Of a stretch of 64,000 nucleotides of DNA, positions 54,169 to 63,426 are shown one piece after another. A model generated the notes under the pieces. That model made no database searches and was not told where the DNA came from. It saw nothing but the letters and a program-made list of their open reading frames with translations. The stretch comes from G963665085 sp963665085 (GTDB taxonomy: Bacteria; Bacteroidota; Bacteroidia; Bacteroidales; JAAAOM01), in the NCBI GenBank assembly GCA_963665085.2, contig CAXXXS010000001.1:2108001-2172000 (forward strand), read 5' to 3'. A program made the position numbers and the translations under genes. Position 1 is the stretch's first letter. Each line of letters begins with the position of its first letter.

Positions 54169-55098
54169 TTACTCGTTTCTGTCTAAATTCAAAAGGTTAA
54201 CAATTCGTTCAAGATCCTCGTCAGAGCGAAATGGGATAACGATTTTTCCATTTCCATTGTCTGTTCTTTTAAATTCAATATTAGCATTAAAGAAATGGAC
54301 AAGATTGGTTTTTAATCCCTTGTATTCTTCTGATAACTCCTGTATTGGAGCAGTTTTAGGCATTTCTTTTAGAGGGGCGTATTTGTTTTCTTTAAGTTGC
54401 CTAACAAGCTCTTCTGTTTTTCGGACTGATAGCTCTTCGCTCATTACTTTTTGATATGCCTCAAGTTGTATATCAGTTTCTTCAACAGCGACAATTGCCC
54501 TGGCGTGACCCATGGATAATTTTTTATCGCGGATACCAAGCTGAATTTCAGCAGGTAACTTTAGTAAACGCAGATAGTTTGTGATTGTCGCTCTTTTTTT
54601 GCCCACACGATGACTAAGGTTCTCCTGGGTAAGATCACATTCTTCCATTAAACGTTGATAGCTGATAGCAACTTCAATTGCATCTAAATCTTCGCGTTGA
54701 ATATTCTCAACCAAAGCCATTTCAAGCATTGCTTGATCATTGGCTTCTCTTATAAAAGCAGGAATTTTCTCAAGACCGGCAAGTTTTGAGGCTTTTAGCC
54801 TGCGTTCTCCGGAAATTAACTGGTATTTGTTTTCATCAAGTTTTCTAACTGTGATAGGCTGAACAATACCTAATTCTCTTATTGATTCGGAAAGTTCTTC
54901 CAGGGCTTCTTCATCGAAAGTTGTGCGCGGTTGAAAGGGATTAGATTCTATAGAGGCTACAGGAATCTCATTCATGTTTTCAACAATCCTGATTTCCTCT
55001 CGAATTACTTTCTCTTGTTTTGGTTCGTTTACTGCTTCGTCAGCAACATTTTCTATTAATGCCCCTAATCCTCTACCAAGCGCGTTTTTTTTGGCCAT
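54169..55098 (-). CDS. parB: Chromosome-partitioning protein ParB
   Basis: 309 residues. ParB/Srx N-terminal CTPase domain with SIESNPFQPRTTFDEEAL and GERRLKASKLAGLEKIPA, then helix-turn-helix (LTQENLSHRVGKKRATITN) and a C-terminal dimerisation part. It loads at parS sites and organises the origin region. It starts 3 bp after parA. Confidence 0.97.
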   Translation of the reverse strand: MAKKNALGRGLGALIENVADEAVNEPKQEKVIREEIRIVENMNEIPVASIESNPFQPRTTFDEEALEELSESIRELGIVQPITVRKLDENKYQLISGERRLKASKLAGLEKIPAFIREANDQAMLEMALVENIQREDLDAIEVAISYQRLMEECDLTQENLSHRVGKKRATITNYLRLLKLPAEIQLGIRDKKLSMGHARAIVAVEETDIQLEAYQKVMSEELSVRKTEELVRQLKENKYAPLKEMPKTAPIQELSEEYKGLKTNLVHFFNANIEFKRTDNGNGKIVIPFRSDEDLERIVNLLNLDRNE

Positions 55099-55101
55099 AT
55101 G

Positions 55102-55905
55102 CTATCCTTCAATAATTTTTTCTTTGTTACTAACTTTTGTTTCGTCGTTCTTTTGTAATAATTCTTTTGCAAGGTTCAAATAATTTATTGCACCTTTTGA
55201 TTCTGAATCATACAAAATTACAGGTTTTCCAAAACTTGGCGATTCGCTAAGTTTAATATTTCTCTGGATGATAGTTTCAAAAACCATCAGTTGGAAGTGT
55301 TTTTTTACTTCTTCAACAACCTGATTAGAAAGACGTAGTCTGGGGTCATACATGGTAAGGACAAAACCTTCAATCTCTAAGTCGGGGTTAAGCCTTCCCT
55401 GAATGATCTTTATTGTATTTAATAGTTTTCCAAGTCCCTCAAGTGCAAAATATTCACATTGAACAGGAATGATAACAGAGTCTGCCGCAGTTAGCGCATT
55501 AACAGTTATTAATCCCAAAGAAGGGGAACAATCAATAAGAACATAATCGTATTGAGTTTCCAGCTTTTCAATAACATGTTTTAACATGCCTTCCCTGTTT
55601 GGGGTATTGAGCATCTCTATTTCGGCACCAACAAGGTCAATATGGGATGGAATAAGATCCATGCCCTCAACTTCAGTATTTAGTATTATTTCGTTGGGAT
55701 TGATATCATCAACTAAACATTCATATAAACTGGTTTTTATTGAGCGAACGTCAAATCCAGTCCCTGATGTTGAGTTTGCCTGTGGGTCTGCGTCAATTAA
55801 CAATACTTTTTTCTCAAGTACTGCTAAACTTGCTGCCAGGTTGATTGCTGTTGTTGTTTTACCAACCCCGCCTTTTTGATTTGCTAACGCTATTATTTTT
55901 GCCAT
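55102..55905 (-). CDS. parA: Chromosome-partitioning ATPase ParA
   Basis: 267 residues, chromosomal type without an N-terminal helix-turn-helix. Deviant Walker A KGGVGKTT near residue 11, Walker A' LLIDADPQANST, and Walker B YVLIDCSPSLG. It segregates the origin with ParB. It is first in the parA-parB-DUF5683 operon. Confidence 0.98.
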   Translation of the reverse strand: MAKIIALANQKGGVGKTTTAINLAASLAVLEKKVLLIDADPQANSTSGTGFDVRSIKTSLYECLVDDINPNEIILNTEVEGMDLIPSHIDLVGAEIEMLNTPNREGMLKHVIEKLETQYDYVLIDCSPSLGLITVNALTAADSVIIPVQCEYFALEGLGKLLNTIKIIQGRLNPDLEIEGFVLTMYDPRLRLSNQVVEEVKKHFQLMVFETIIQRNIKLSESPSFGKPVILYDSESKGAINYLNLAKELLQKNDETKVSNKEKIIEG

Positions 55906-55940
55906 ATTATTAACTTCTTGATTTTTTGATGTATCTGTTG

Positions 55941-55973
55941 CAAGTATAAGTATTATTTCTAAAAATCCCCCAA
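55941..55973 (-). promoter_or_regulatory. Probable parA promoter
   Basis: On the minus strand TTG (55973-55971) and TATACTTG (55948-55941) are 22 bp apart; the -7 box differs from TAnnTTTG by one base. The start of transcription would be about 25 bp before ATG 55905. Confidence 0.45.
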
Positions 55974-56132
55974 AATTAAAATTAATGATTAAAGCAATTT
56001 TTAAACAAGGCCATGTTTTGTGAACAATCTTTTTTCATTTTTGAACAGGTTATTAACAATCTTGACTTAATGATTTAAGAGACAGTTTTTTACGAAAAAG
56101 TGTGGGGGTTGAATTGATTTTTGTTATTAACA

Positions 56133-56160
56133 AATCTGGAAAAAACCAGATTCTTTTTAA
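56133..56160 (-). terminator. Hairpin after the glutaminyl cyclase gene
   Basis: AATCTGG (56133-56139) pairs with CCAGATT (56146-56152) just past the stop codon of the minus-strand gene. The T-tract is weak on that strand, so termination is only probable. Confidence 0.4.
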
Positions 56161-56164
56161 AATT

Positions 56165-57289
56165 TCACCTGATTGGATCTGTTAGTTTTATTTCAAACAT
56201 TGTGGGCCAATTTTTCCCTGTTATATATAAATGGTTGTTCTCGGGATTATATGCAATGCCATTTAAAACTTTATCCCCTCTGTTCATAATTTCATCTGAA
56301 ATTATCCGTGCCATGTCCAGATAGGCTACAATTTTTCCATTCGTAGGGTCGATAATTGCTATTTTTTTATCGCCCCAAATGTTTGCGTAAACATAGCCAT
56401 CAATATATTCAAGCTCATTTAAGTAAGAAACCATTCCTTTGTTGTCGTATACTTCTATCTGAGATGATTCAGTAAAGTATTCAGGTTCTATAAAATATAG
56501 TTTTGCAGAGCCGTCACTAAAGATGAATTTATCTCCATTATACGTTAATCCCCATCCTTCTTTCGGATCATAATATATTTTTTGTATTAATGTAAAAGTT
56601 TCTTTATCGTAAATAAAACCAACCTGCGATTTCCATGTCAATTGAAATATTTTGTCTTTATATATTGCAATGCCTTCACCAAAATATTCATCTCCAATGT
56701 CAAGTATATTAATTACTTTCCCTGTTTTTATATCAACCTTTCTAAGTGTTGATTCTTTGTATTGCCCTGTTCCTTCGTAGAAGAACCCGTCGTTGTATAC
56801 CAGTCCCTGGGTAAAAGCTTCGCTGTCATGAGGGTATTTGGCAATAACTTCGTAGTTAATGTTTTTTGGGGCAATATCAGATAATAAAGTAACAAATACA
56901 GAGTTTGACTCAGAAATTGAATCACCATAGTAAGAAACGCTCCTGATTGGTAATCTGCCAACTCTGCTTGATGAAGAATTCCAACTGTACTCGAAAGTGG
57001 ATTTTTCCAAGGTTGCAATTTTATCGTTACCATTAAATAAGAGGATAGAATCAGGTATCAATGATTTATCTTTCAATGTTAGTTTAAATTCTATAACATC
57101 AGAAACGGTAAAAATATCATCTGTTTTTGGGGATTTAATCGTTGTGTTATGAACCCGTTCCTTTTTTTTCTTAGCTACTTCTTCATTATTTACTCCTTTT
57201 TCTGTGGGGGCAGAACAGTAAGTATTAAAAATTAACAACAGAATAATTTCAGGTCTCAGGAAGAAAGCTCTTCGTATTTTTAGTCTCAT
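56165..57289 (-). CDS. Glutaminyl-peptide cyclotransferase (beta-propeller type)
   Basis: 374 residues. N-terminal signal sequence with a possible lipobox Cys in NTYCSAP, then a linker domain (about 50-130), then the five-bladed propeller of plant/bacterial-type glutaminyl cyclases: YPHDSEAFTQGLVYNDGFFY, YFGEGIAIYKDKIFQLTW, GWGLTYNG, LNELEYIDGYVYANIWG. It turns N-terminal Gln into pyroglutamate on exported proteins. The closing residues LYITGKNWPTMFEIKL are typical of the family. Confidence 0.95.
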   Translation of the reverse strand: MRLKIRRAFFLRPEIILLLIFNTYCSAPTEKGVNNEEVAKKKKERVHNTTIKSPKTDDIFTVSDVIEFKLTLKDKSLIPDSILLFNGNDKIATLEKSTFEYSWNSSSSRVGRLPIRSVSYYGDSISESNSVFVTLLSDIAPKNINYEVIAKYPHDSEAFTQGLVYNDGFFYEGTGQYKESTLRKVDIKTGKVINILDIGDEYFGEGIAIYKDKIFQLTWKSQVGFIYDKETFTLIQKIYYDPKEGWGLTYNGDKFIFSDGSAKLYFIEPEYFTESSQIEVYDNKGMVSYLNELEYIDGYVYANIWGDKKIAIIDPTNGKIVAYLDMARIISDEIMNRGDKVLNGIAYNPENNHLYITGKNWPTMFEIKLTDPIR

Positions 57290-57310
57290 TTTTATAAAGG
57301 CACAAGAAAG

Positions 57311-57736
57311 TTATTTAAATAGACCTTTTATTCTGTTGCCCACGGTTCTGTTTGAGGACTTAAGAATATTGTCGTATTCACTGTAGAAATTTTCTTCAGA
57401 TCCGGGATTTAACATCTGCCATATCTGGCTCCAGCCAGGAAAGCCACCAATATTTCTATCGTCAATAAATAATTCGGCATCTATTTTTCGGGATATCGTA
57501 TCGTCAAATTTTTCTTCGGGATAGCTGCTGTTAACGGCATAAAATTCCAAACCGTTTTTTTTGCAATAATCAACTGCTTCTTTTAATTCTTTACCAGCTC
57601 TAAATGTCCAAAGTATTAATTCATGCCCTTGTTTTTGAAGGGCTTTTAACGTATCAAATGCGAACAGCATTTCTTCTCCTATTTCTGGGTATCTATGGTC
57701 TACAATGGTTCCATCAAAATCTACTGCGATTTTCAT
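57311..57736 (-). CDS. Small HAD-fold phosphatase (BT0820-like)
   Basis: 141 residues from ATG 57736 (MKIAVDFDGTIV). Motif I DFDGTIV is intact and the later DAELFIDDRNIGGFPGW carries motif IV acids. This small capless form is known in Bacteroidota. Substrate unknown. An in-frame TTG seven codons upstream is a less likely start. Confidence 0.88.
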   Translation of the reverse strand: MKIAVDFDGTIVDHRYPEIGEEMLFAFDTLKALQKQGHELILWTFRAGKELKEAVDYCKKNGLEFYAVNSSYPEEKFDDTISRKIDAELFIDDRNIGGFPGWSQIWQMLNPGSEENFYSEYDNILKSSNRTVGNRIKGLFK

Positions 57737-57906
57737 ATAATAATATTTTTTAGTCAAGTTGAAAATGGCAAATGCAAAAGTATTAATAATACTTGGTTAA
57801 TGTATTATTGAATTGTTAAGAATTTTTAAATTTACTTATTATTTCATAAATTAACGCTTACAGATATTTCTTATTGTGATTTTAAACTTCTTATAATAAT
57901 ACAAGA

Positions 57907-58659
57907 ATGAAAGATAAAAGTTCGATATTCCGCCATTTGCCCAATGCACTTACTTTAATGAATGTTTTTCTTGGATGTCTAGCAATCACTATGGCATTTG
58001 AGCGGAATTTAAATCTCTCGGCGTATTTAATTTTTATTGCGGCAATCCTGGATTTTTTTGATGGTTTTCTCGCGAGAAGGTTAAATGCTATTTCTGATTT
58101 AGGTAAATCATTAGATTCTTTAGCTGATTTGGTAAGTTTTGGTATTGCGCCATCATTTATGATTTATCAATTACTTATTATGTCCGTGATAATGAATAAT
58201 CCTTCTTTTAGTATTGAATCAGTTACCTTCGTTGATAGACTGATACTTTATTCTGCATTTATTATACCGGTATTTGGAGCAATACGTTTAGCCCGGTTTA
58301 ACACAAATAATGATGAAGGTAAATATTTTAAAGGGATACCCATTCCCGCAGCAGGAATCTTATTTGCATCAATATCTTTATTGTTTACAGAAACAGAAAA
58401 TGAGGTAGTCAGGAATTTAGTGATAAACACAACTTTTCTCCTCGTAGTAATTTTTGTGTTTTCTATTTTGATGGTGTCGAAATTAAAAATTTTGTCGTTA
58501 AAGTTTAAAGATTTTTCTTTTTCTAAAGAAAATCAATTGCGTTATTTTTTAATTTCTGCTTCAATAGTCCTGGTTGTTGTGTTGAAATACCTGGGGTTAC
58601 CTTTGATTATCTTGCTTTACATTGTTTTAAGCATAATTAATAGCCTTGTAAAAAAATAG
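57907..58659 (+). CDS. pssA: CDP-diacylglycerol--serine O-phosphatidyltransferase
   Basis: 250 residues with six to eight membrane helices and the CDP-alcohol phosphotransferase motif DGFLARRLNAISDLGKSLDS-LAD (DG-x2-AR-x8-G-x3-D-x3-D). It makes phosphatidylserine, the precursor of phosphatidylethanolamine, in the inner membrane. It is monocistronic with a terminator downstream. Confidence 0.95.
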   Translation: MKDKSSIFRHLPNALTLMNVFLGCLAITMAFERNLNLSAYLIFIAAILDFFDGFLARRLNAISDLGKSLDSLADLVSFGIAPSFMIYQLLIMSVIMNNPSFSIESVTFVDRLILYSAFIIPVFGAIRLARFNTNNDEGKYFKGIPIPAAGILFASISLLFTETENEVVRNLVINTTFLLVVIFVFSILMVSKLKILSLKFKDFSFSKENQLRYFLISASIVLVVVLKYLGLPLIILLYIVLSIINSLVKK

Positions 58660-58695
58660 GCACATCTCTTAAGATTGTATCTGGGGAAAAGGATA

Positions 58696-58732
58696 TAAAA
58701 AAAGCCTGACAAAAACTGTCTGGCTTTTTTCT
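58696..58732. terminator. Intrinsic terminator between pssA and the cyd operon
   Basis: AAAGCC-T-GAC and GTC-T-GGCTTT pair with one T-T mismatch; A and T runs flank it, so it can serve both convergent transcripts. Confidence 0.8.
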
Positions 58733-58809
58733 TTGACAACCTCTGGGAAAATATTTAGGTATTACATTTTTTTTGTTTAGTGGAGGATATCCAATCTTTA
58801 CACAAAAAA

Positions 58810-58932
58810 CTATTCTTCATCTGAAGCCTCTTCTAACAGAGAAAGTTTTTTTAAAGTAAAGTCAATAGCAAAATAACTAATGGCAATTAATAAAGGCCAT
58901 GTTAGTAGGAATAATATAGAACTCCAATACAT
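58810..58932 (-). CDS. cydX: CydX-like small subunit of cytochrome bd oxidase
   Basis: A 40-residue frame from ATG 58932 to TAG 58810, 17 bp after cydB. It starts MYWSSILFLLTWPLLIAISY, a single membrane helix with two Trp and a Pro, and ends in the acidic tail LLEEASDEE. Size, position and topology match CydX/CbdX-type subunits, which stabilise the hemes of bd oxidases. The sequence is not close enough to E. coli CydX to be sure, so the call rests on context. Confidence 0.7.
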   Translation of the reverse strand: MYWSSILFLLTWPLLIAISYFAIDFTLKKLSLLEEASDEE

Positions 58933-58949
58933 AATATTTTCTTTAATAA

Positions 58950-60080
58950 TTAATAAATATGTGAATCTTCTTGCATTTCAACCTCAGTAATAGGTTTATT
59001 GTTTATTGATTTCCATGCATAAAAAATATATGCAAGAACAAAAGGAACAAATAACGATACATAGCTCATGACAGTCAACGTAAATTTACTCGAAGAACTA
59101 TTTTCAATAGTAAGGGAGTTTTGTAAGTTGAATGTTGATGGATAATATGCAGTGTTATTAAATCCGGCAAGGAAAAATAAAGCTAAAACTGTTAAAACGG
59201 TTCCTATCCCGGCAAACCAGATTCCATTTGTTGTTTTTTTTAATAATGTTTTAATGATTCCAAACAACACAAGTACAACTCCGGCTAGAAATAAAAGTAA
59301 CGTGATTGGAGAATGCAATAAATTATGCAGATACTTAAAATCTTCCAAGAAGACTTGTTTTGTGTCGGGATCGTATGCAAATCCTTCACTTACTAAAAGA
59401 GAAATTACAAAGAACAAGAAAAACACAAGGAAAGGAATCGTGTTAATCAATAATTGTTTTTGACTTCGCGCAAAAATATTTTCGTTTTCAATACTATTCA
59501 TTATATAAAGAATTCCAAGAATTCTGGCAAGTAAGAAAACTGAAAGTCCGAGAGAAAGATTTCTGACATTTAGGGCAGCTTCTAATCCATGAGAAGGAGT
59601 TTCCCATCTAGAGAAATTCATTTCATTCAAAGAAAATTGTGAGCCAGTAAAGAATGTTCCAACAGCTGTTCCAATAAGAATAGTTCCTAAAGCACCATTT
59701 AAAAATAAAAATGTCTCATAAGTCCTATGCCCAAAAATGTTATTGGGTTTGCTCCTAAACTCATAAGCAACGGCCTGTATTACAAAACTAAATAAGATAG
59801 CCATCCAAACCCAGTAAGCACCGCCAAAACTTGTTGAATAAAACAAGGGGAAAGAAGCAAAAAATGCACCACCAAAAGTAACTAGAGTGGTAAATGTAAA
59901 TTCCCATTTTCGCCCCAGTGTATTAACAATCATTCTTCTTTCAATGTCTGTTTTGCCAAGTGTGTATATCAATGTCTGGCCACCCTGAACAAACATTAAA
60001 AAAACCAACAGACTACCAAGGAGGGATACAATTACCCACCAATATTGTTGTAACGCCAGATGTGATAATGATTCAAACAT
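58950..60080 (-). CDS. cydB: Cytochrome bd oxidase subunit II
   Basis: 376 residues, about nine membrane helices. Begins with QQYWWVIVSLLGSLLVFLMFVQGGQ and contains WVWMAILFSFVIQAVAYEFRSK, both typical of CydB. It pairs with CydA to reduce O2 with quinol at high affinity. It lies 1 bp after cydA. Confidence 0.97.
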   Translation of the reverse strand: MFESLSHLALQQYWWVIVSLLGSLLVFLMFVQGGQTLIYTLGKTDIERRMIVNTLGRKWEFTFTTLVTFGGAFFASFPLFYSTSFGGAYWVWMAILFSFVIQAVAYEFRSKPNNIFGHRTYETFLFLNGALGTILIGTAVGTFFTGSQFSLNEMNFSRWETPSHGLEAALNVRNLSLGLSVFLLARILGILYIMNSIENENIFARSQKQLLINTIPFLVFFLFFVISLLVSEGFAYDPDTKQVFLEDFKYLHNLLHSPITLLLFLAGVVLVLFGIIKTLLKKTTNGIWFAGIGTVLTVLALFFLAGFNNTAYYPSTFNLQNSLTIENSSSSKFTLTVMSYVSLFVPFVLAYIFYAWKSINNKPITEVEMQEDSHIY

Positions 60081-60081
60081 A

Positions 60082-61650
60082 TTAATTTCCTCCTTTTTGT
60101 TTAGGTCCTATTTTTATTTGTTTTACCATGATACTTACTTCTGCAATTAGAAGTCCTGTAAAAACTGCCAGGAATAACCAGAAAGTTACCTGTACAGCAC
60201 TGGCATTAATTTGAGAGACTGCTGCTACAGTTGGCATTAAATCCTGGATAACCCAGGGTTGACGGCCTAACTCAGCGACAACCCAACCTGCTTGTCCTGC
60301 GATAAAAGGTAATGGAATTGTGAAAAGGGCTAATTTTAACAGCCACTTTTTATTTACCAGTGTGTTTTTCGCTGCATGATATAAAACAAGAAACATTAGC
60401 AGGATAAAGTAAAATCCAAGGCCAACCATTAAGTGGAAACTATAGAATGTTAGCGGTACATTAGGGATCAAACTATTGGTGTCGTTCAAAAATCCATAGC
60501 CAAAGTATTTGAAATAATTTTCTTTGAATTCATCAGATGTGAATTTACTAACCAATTGGTTGTATTTTTCTGTCTCACCATTGTCTTTTGCTGTTTTTAA
60601 TTCGGATAATAATGAACGGGCGGTTTTTCCTCGCTCAATTTTTTCAGCAGCAGGGATAAGATCCTGTTCCGGGTTGCCTTCAATAATATCCATCACCCCC
60701 GGAACAAATGCAGTCCAGGAACCATAAGCCATGTAGGAAAGTAAATTAGGAATTTCAAGGCTGAAAGAGAAATCTTTTAAATTTTCATCATTCGGGTCGT
60801 CTTCTGAGCTTGACATAATACCAATTGCAACTAAGTTTGCCCCATGTTGTCCATGGTATAAACCTTCAAGTGCTGCAAATTTCATTGGTTGATGTTTAGC
60901 AATAATTTTAGTAGAAGTATCACCTGTAAACACTACAAAGATTGATGAAATTATTCCGAAAACTGCAGCAACTACAATGCTTTTTCTTGCAAATACGACT
61001 TCTCTCTTTTTTAAGATAAACCAAGCACTTATACCAACAACAAAAATGGCGGCTAAGATGAAGCCCGAAGAAATTGTGTGTAAAAACTTGTTTGTTGCCA
61101 TGGGAGAGAATAAAACTTCCCAGAAGTTTGTCATCTCATTTCTTGCTGTGTCTGGATTGAATTCCATGCCAACAGGAAGTTGCATCCATGCATTAGCAAC
61201 GAGAATCCAAAGAGCGGAAAGATTTGCGCCAAAAGCTACCAGCCAAGTTGAAAGAAGATGAAATTTCTTGCTTACTTTATTCCAGCCAAAAAACATGACT
61301 GCAATAAAAGTAGATTCCATAAAAAATGCCATGATTCCCTCTACAGCAAGTGGGGCTCCAAAAATATCCCCAACAAACCATGAGTAATTAGACCAGTTAG
61401 TACCAAACTCAAATTCAAGGATGAGACCTGTTGCTACTCCAATGGCAAAGTTTATCCCAAACAATGTCATCCAGAATTTTGTTATTCTTTTCCATTCCGG
61501 ATTACCTGTTTTTACATAAATAGACTCCATAAAGGCTATGATAAAAGATAGCCCAAGGGTTAGCGGGACAAATAGCCAATGATACATTGCGGTAAGGGCA
61601 AACTGCGCACGTGACCAGTTTACCAGCGATAAATCAACATTTTCCAACAT
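60082..61650 (-). CDS. cydA: Cytochrome bd oxidase subunit I
   Basis: 522 residues. Heme ligands: H24 in ALTAMYHWLF and the His in TNKFLHTISSG; the signature GWVVAELGRQPWVI is intact. The short Q-loop places it in the bd-I short-loop group common in Bacteroidota. It oxidises menaquinol and reduces O2 to water, giving microaerobic respiration and resistance to nitric oxide. It is preceded 9 bp upstream by the DUF4492 gene. Confidence 0.98.
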   Translation of the reverse strand: MLENVDLSLVNWSRAQFALTAMYHWLFVPLTLGLSFIIAFMESIYVKTGNPEWKRITKFWMTLFGINFAIGVATGLILEFEFGTNWSNYSWFVGDIFGAPLAVEGIMAFFMESTFIAVMFFGWNKVSKKFHLLSTWLVAFGANLSALWILVANAWMQLPVGMEFNPDTARNEMTNFWEVLFSPMATNKFLHTISSGFILAAIFVVGISAWFILKKREVVFARKSIVVAAVFGIISSIFVVFTGDTSTKIIAKHQPMKFAALEGLYHGQHGANLVAIGIMSSSEDDPNDENLKDFSFSLEIPNLLSYMAYGSWTAFVPGVMDIIEGNPEQDLIPAAEKIERGKTARSLLSELKTAKDNGETEKYNQLVSKFTSDEFKENYFKYFGYGFLNDTNSLIPNVPLTFYSFHLMVGLGFYFILLMFLVLYHAAKNTLVNKKWLLKLALFTIPLPFIAGQAGWVVAELGRQPWVIQDLMPTVAAVSQINASAVQVTFWLFLAVFTGLLIAEVSIMVKQIKIGPKQKGGN

Positions 61651-61659
61651 ATTTAAAAG

Positions 61660-61878
61660 TTATTTAGATAATTGATTCAAGATATAGTTAGATTTCTCTT
61701 CTTCAGTTTTAAATTTTGTGTCTAGAAAATCCTGGAAAAAGAAGACTTTTAAAACGACAAAGAATATAAACAGCTTTATTAAAATTATAAGCCACAATTT
61801 TTTACCCACTGTCATCGATCTAAAGCCATCATAGTAAAAATAAAAAATTCTTTGGAAAACATTTCTGTTTCTTTTCAT
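61660..61878 (-). CDS. DUF4492 small membrane protein of the cyd operon
   Basis: 72 residues: a basic start (MKRNRNVFQRIFYFYYDGFR), one membrane helix (about 28-48) and a charged tail. This family is found almost only before cydA in Bacteroidota and Campylobacterota; it may help assemble the oxidase. It is the first gene of the cyd operon. Confidence 0.93.
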   Translation of the reverse strand: MKRNRNVFQRIFYFYYDGFRSMTVGKKLWLIILIKLFIFFVVLKVFFFQDFLDTKFKTEEEKSNYILNQLSK

Positions 61879-61968
61879 TCTTATTTGGATTTAATGCATA
61901 AAGCTTTTTTTAAAATTTTGCATTCTGGTGTATGTTTGTATCTATGCTTTTTTGATAAAAACATATTA

Positions 61969-61998
61969 TAAATATAATGCCAAACAAATTAAGTCCAA
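61969..61998 (-). promoter_or_regulatory. Probable cyd operon promoter
   Basis: On the minus strand a TTG (61998-61996) and TATATTTA (61976-61969) are 19 bp apart. The -7 box has one mismatch to TAnnTTTG. It leaves an mRNA leader of about 85 nt before the DUF4492 start. Confidence 0.5.
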
Positions 61999-62243
61999 AA
62001 GTGTTCTAATCAAAGCCACTTTTTTTACATCAAAAGTTTATATAGAGGAATATCATTATAAATTTAGCCCTTTCTTTAAGAGAAAGGAAGGCCTGTAGAA
62101 TCTAATACGAGAGAAGGAATAACATTGAAATGTGATTGTTTTTTTATGCAGAATTATTTAGAACAGATTTAGATTAGCAGCATGGCAATCAGTGTAAAGG
62201 AAGTAATATTAGTTACTAGTAGATTTTTAAGGGGCATAATACT

Positions 62244-62416
62244 CCTTTACATGGCGCAAGCGTATCGCTTGTGCATGTAGAAAGCAGCAAAGAATGATTT
62301 TTATTACCAGCAATTAACTTTTTATGTTTTCGAAACGTTGGGTATAAGTTCGGGACGCATCGAATGAAGTCGATTTAATTAATTTTTTTTTCACTGTGTT
62401 ACCCAACGTTCTTTGC
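62244..62416. repeat. MITE-like structured non-coding element
   Basis: In the 594-bp gap between the cyd operon and yebC. First part: an imperfect hairpin (62246-62262 with 62266-62281) around GCGCAAGCG-TAT-CGCTTGTGC. Second part: an 11-bp perfect inverted repeat, AACGTTGGGTA (62334-62344) and TACCCAACGTT (62400-62410). Outside it GCAAAGAA (62287-62294) matches TTCTTTGC (62409-62416), but on the left 39 bases separate the two arm pieces. No reading frame. It looks like a non-autonomous repeat whose left arm was interrupted. The rest of the gap (61999-62243, 62417-62472) shows nothing else. Confidence 0.55.
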
Positions 62417-62472
62417 AGTTTATGAAAAAATCTTACATCGTGTTGGAAAATGGATGCTAGAAATAAGAAATG

Positions 62473-63183
62473 TTATGCAATGTTCGTGAACACCTGCTGC
62501 ACATCGTCATCATCCTCAATTTTATCAAGCATTTTTTCAATGTCAACAAGTTGTTCTTCGGTAAACTCAACTGGTGAAGTAGGGAGTCTTTGTAATGTTG
62601 CTTTTGTTATCTCTATTCCTTTGTCTTCGATAGCTTTTGTTAATGAGCCGAAATTTGTATAATCTCCCTGGGCATAAATTATACCTTCATTTTCTTCGAT
62701 ACTTTCCAGTCCGAAATCAATTAGTTCAAGTTCGAGTTCATCAATATCGGTGTCATCTGTCTTTTCAAATTCAACAACTGCCTTACGCTCAAACATAAAT
62801 TCGAGGGAGCCACTTGGCACAAAACCACCTCCGGCTTTGTTAAAGTAAGATTTTACGTTGGCAACAGTACGGGTGGTATTGTCAGTTGCACATTCAACAA
62901 CAACAAGTACACCGTGTGGGCCTTTACCTTCGTAAACAACTTCAAGAAATGAGTCAGCATCTTTACCTACAGCACGTTTAATAGCCGCGTCAATATTATC
63001 TTTGGGCATGTTCTGTGCTTTTGCATTCTGAATAGCAGTGCGGAGTTTTGCATTCATGTCAGGATCCGCGCCACCTTCTTTTGCTGCTAACTGGATTGAT
63101 TTAGCCAGCTTTGGAAATATCTTAGACATCTTGTCCCAACGTTTCTCCTTTGCTGCTCTTCGATATTCAAATGCCCTTCCCAT
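62473..63183 (-). CDS. yebC: YebC/PmpR-family protein
   Basis: 236 residues. It begins MGRAFEYRRAAKEKRWDKM and has the family core LRTAIQNAKAQNMPKDNIDAAIKRA and YEGKGPHGVLVVVEC. The C-terminus is acidic. Members were described as transcription regulators and more recently as translation factors acting at proline-rich stalls. The start is fixed by the conserved N-terminus. Confidence 0.96.
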   Translation of the reverse strand: MGRAFEYRRAAKEKRWDKMSKIFPKLAKSIQLAAKEGGADPDMNAKLRTAIQNAKAQNMPKDNIDAAIKRAVGKDADSFLEVVYEGKGPHGVLVVVECATDNTTRTVANVKSYFNKAGGGFVPSGSLEFMFERKAVVEFEKTDDTDIDELELELIDFGLESIEENEGIIYAQGDYTNFGSLTKAIEDKGIEITKATLQRLPTSPVEFTEEQLVDIEKMLDKIEDDDDVQQVFTNIA

Positions 63184-63426
63184 TTATGTATGTTTAAAAT
63201 TGATTAATTGAAAATTTCGGCAAAAATAATTTTTTGGTTTGAAATAAAATATAATAAAAATCAAAAATAGAATTTAGAATGATGGGAGTTGTTTAAATAA
63301 AGGTTTTTCTGAAAAGCTTAAAATTTTTAAAGAGAGATAGTTTGTTCGGGATAAAATACTTACTTTTAAGGAGTAAGTAATAAAAACATTACACTAAAAT
63401 TTATTCACATTTAAATTATTTTCATT

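Noticed and set aside
62334..62410. Possible integron attC site (GTTGGGT and ACCCAAC)
   Set aside because: The two core sites are in the wrong order; attC needs RYYYAAC first and GTTRRRY second. No integrase is near.
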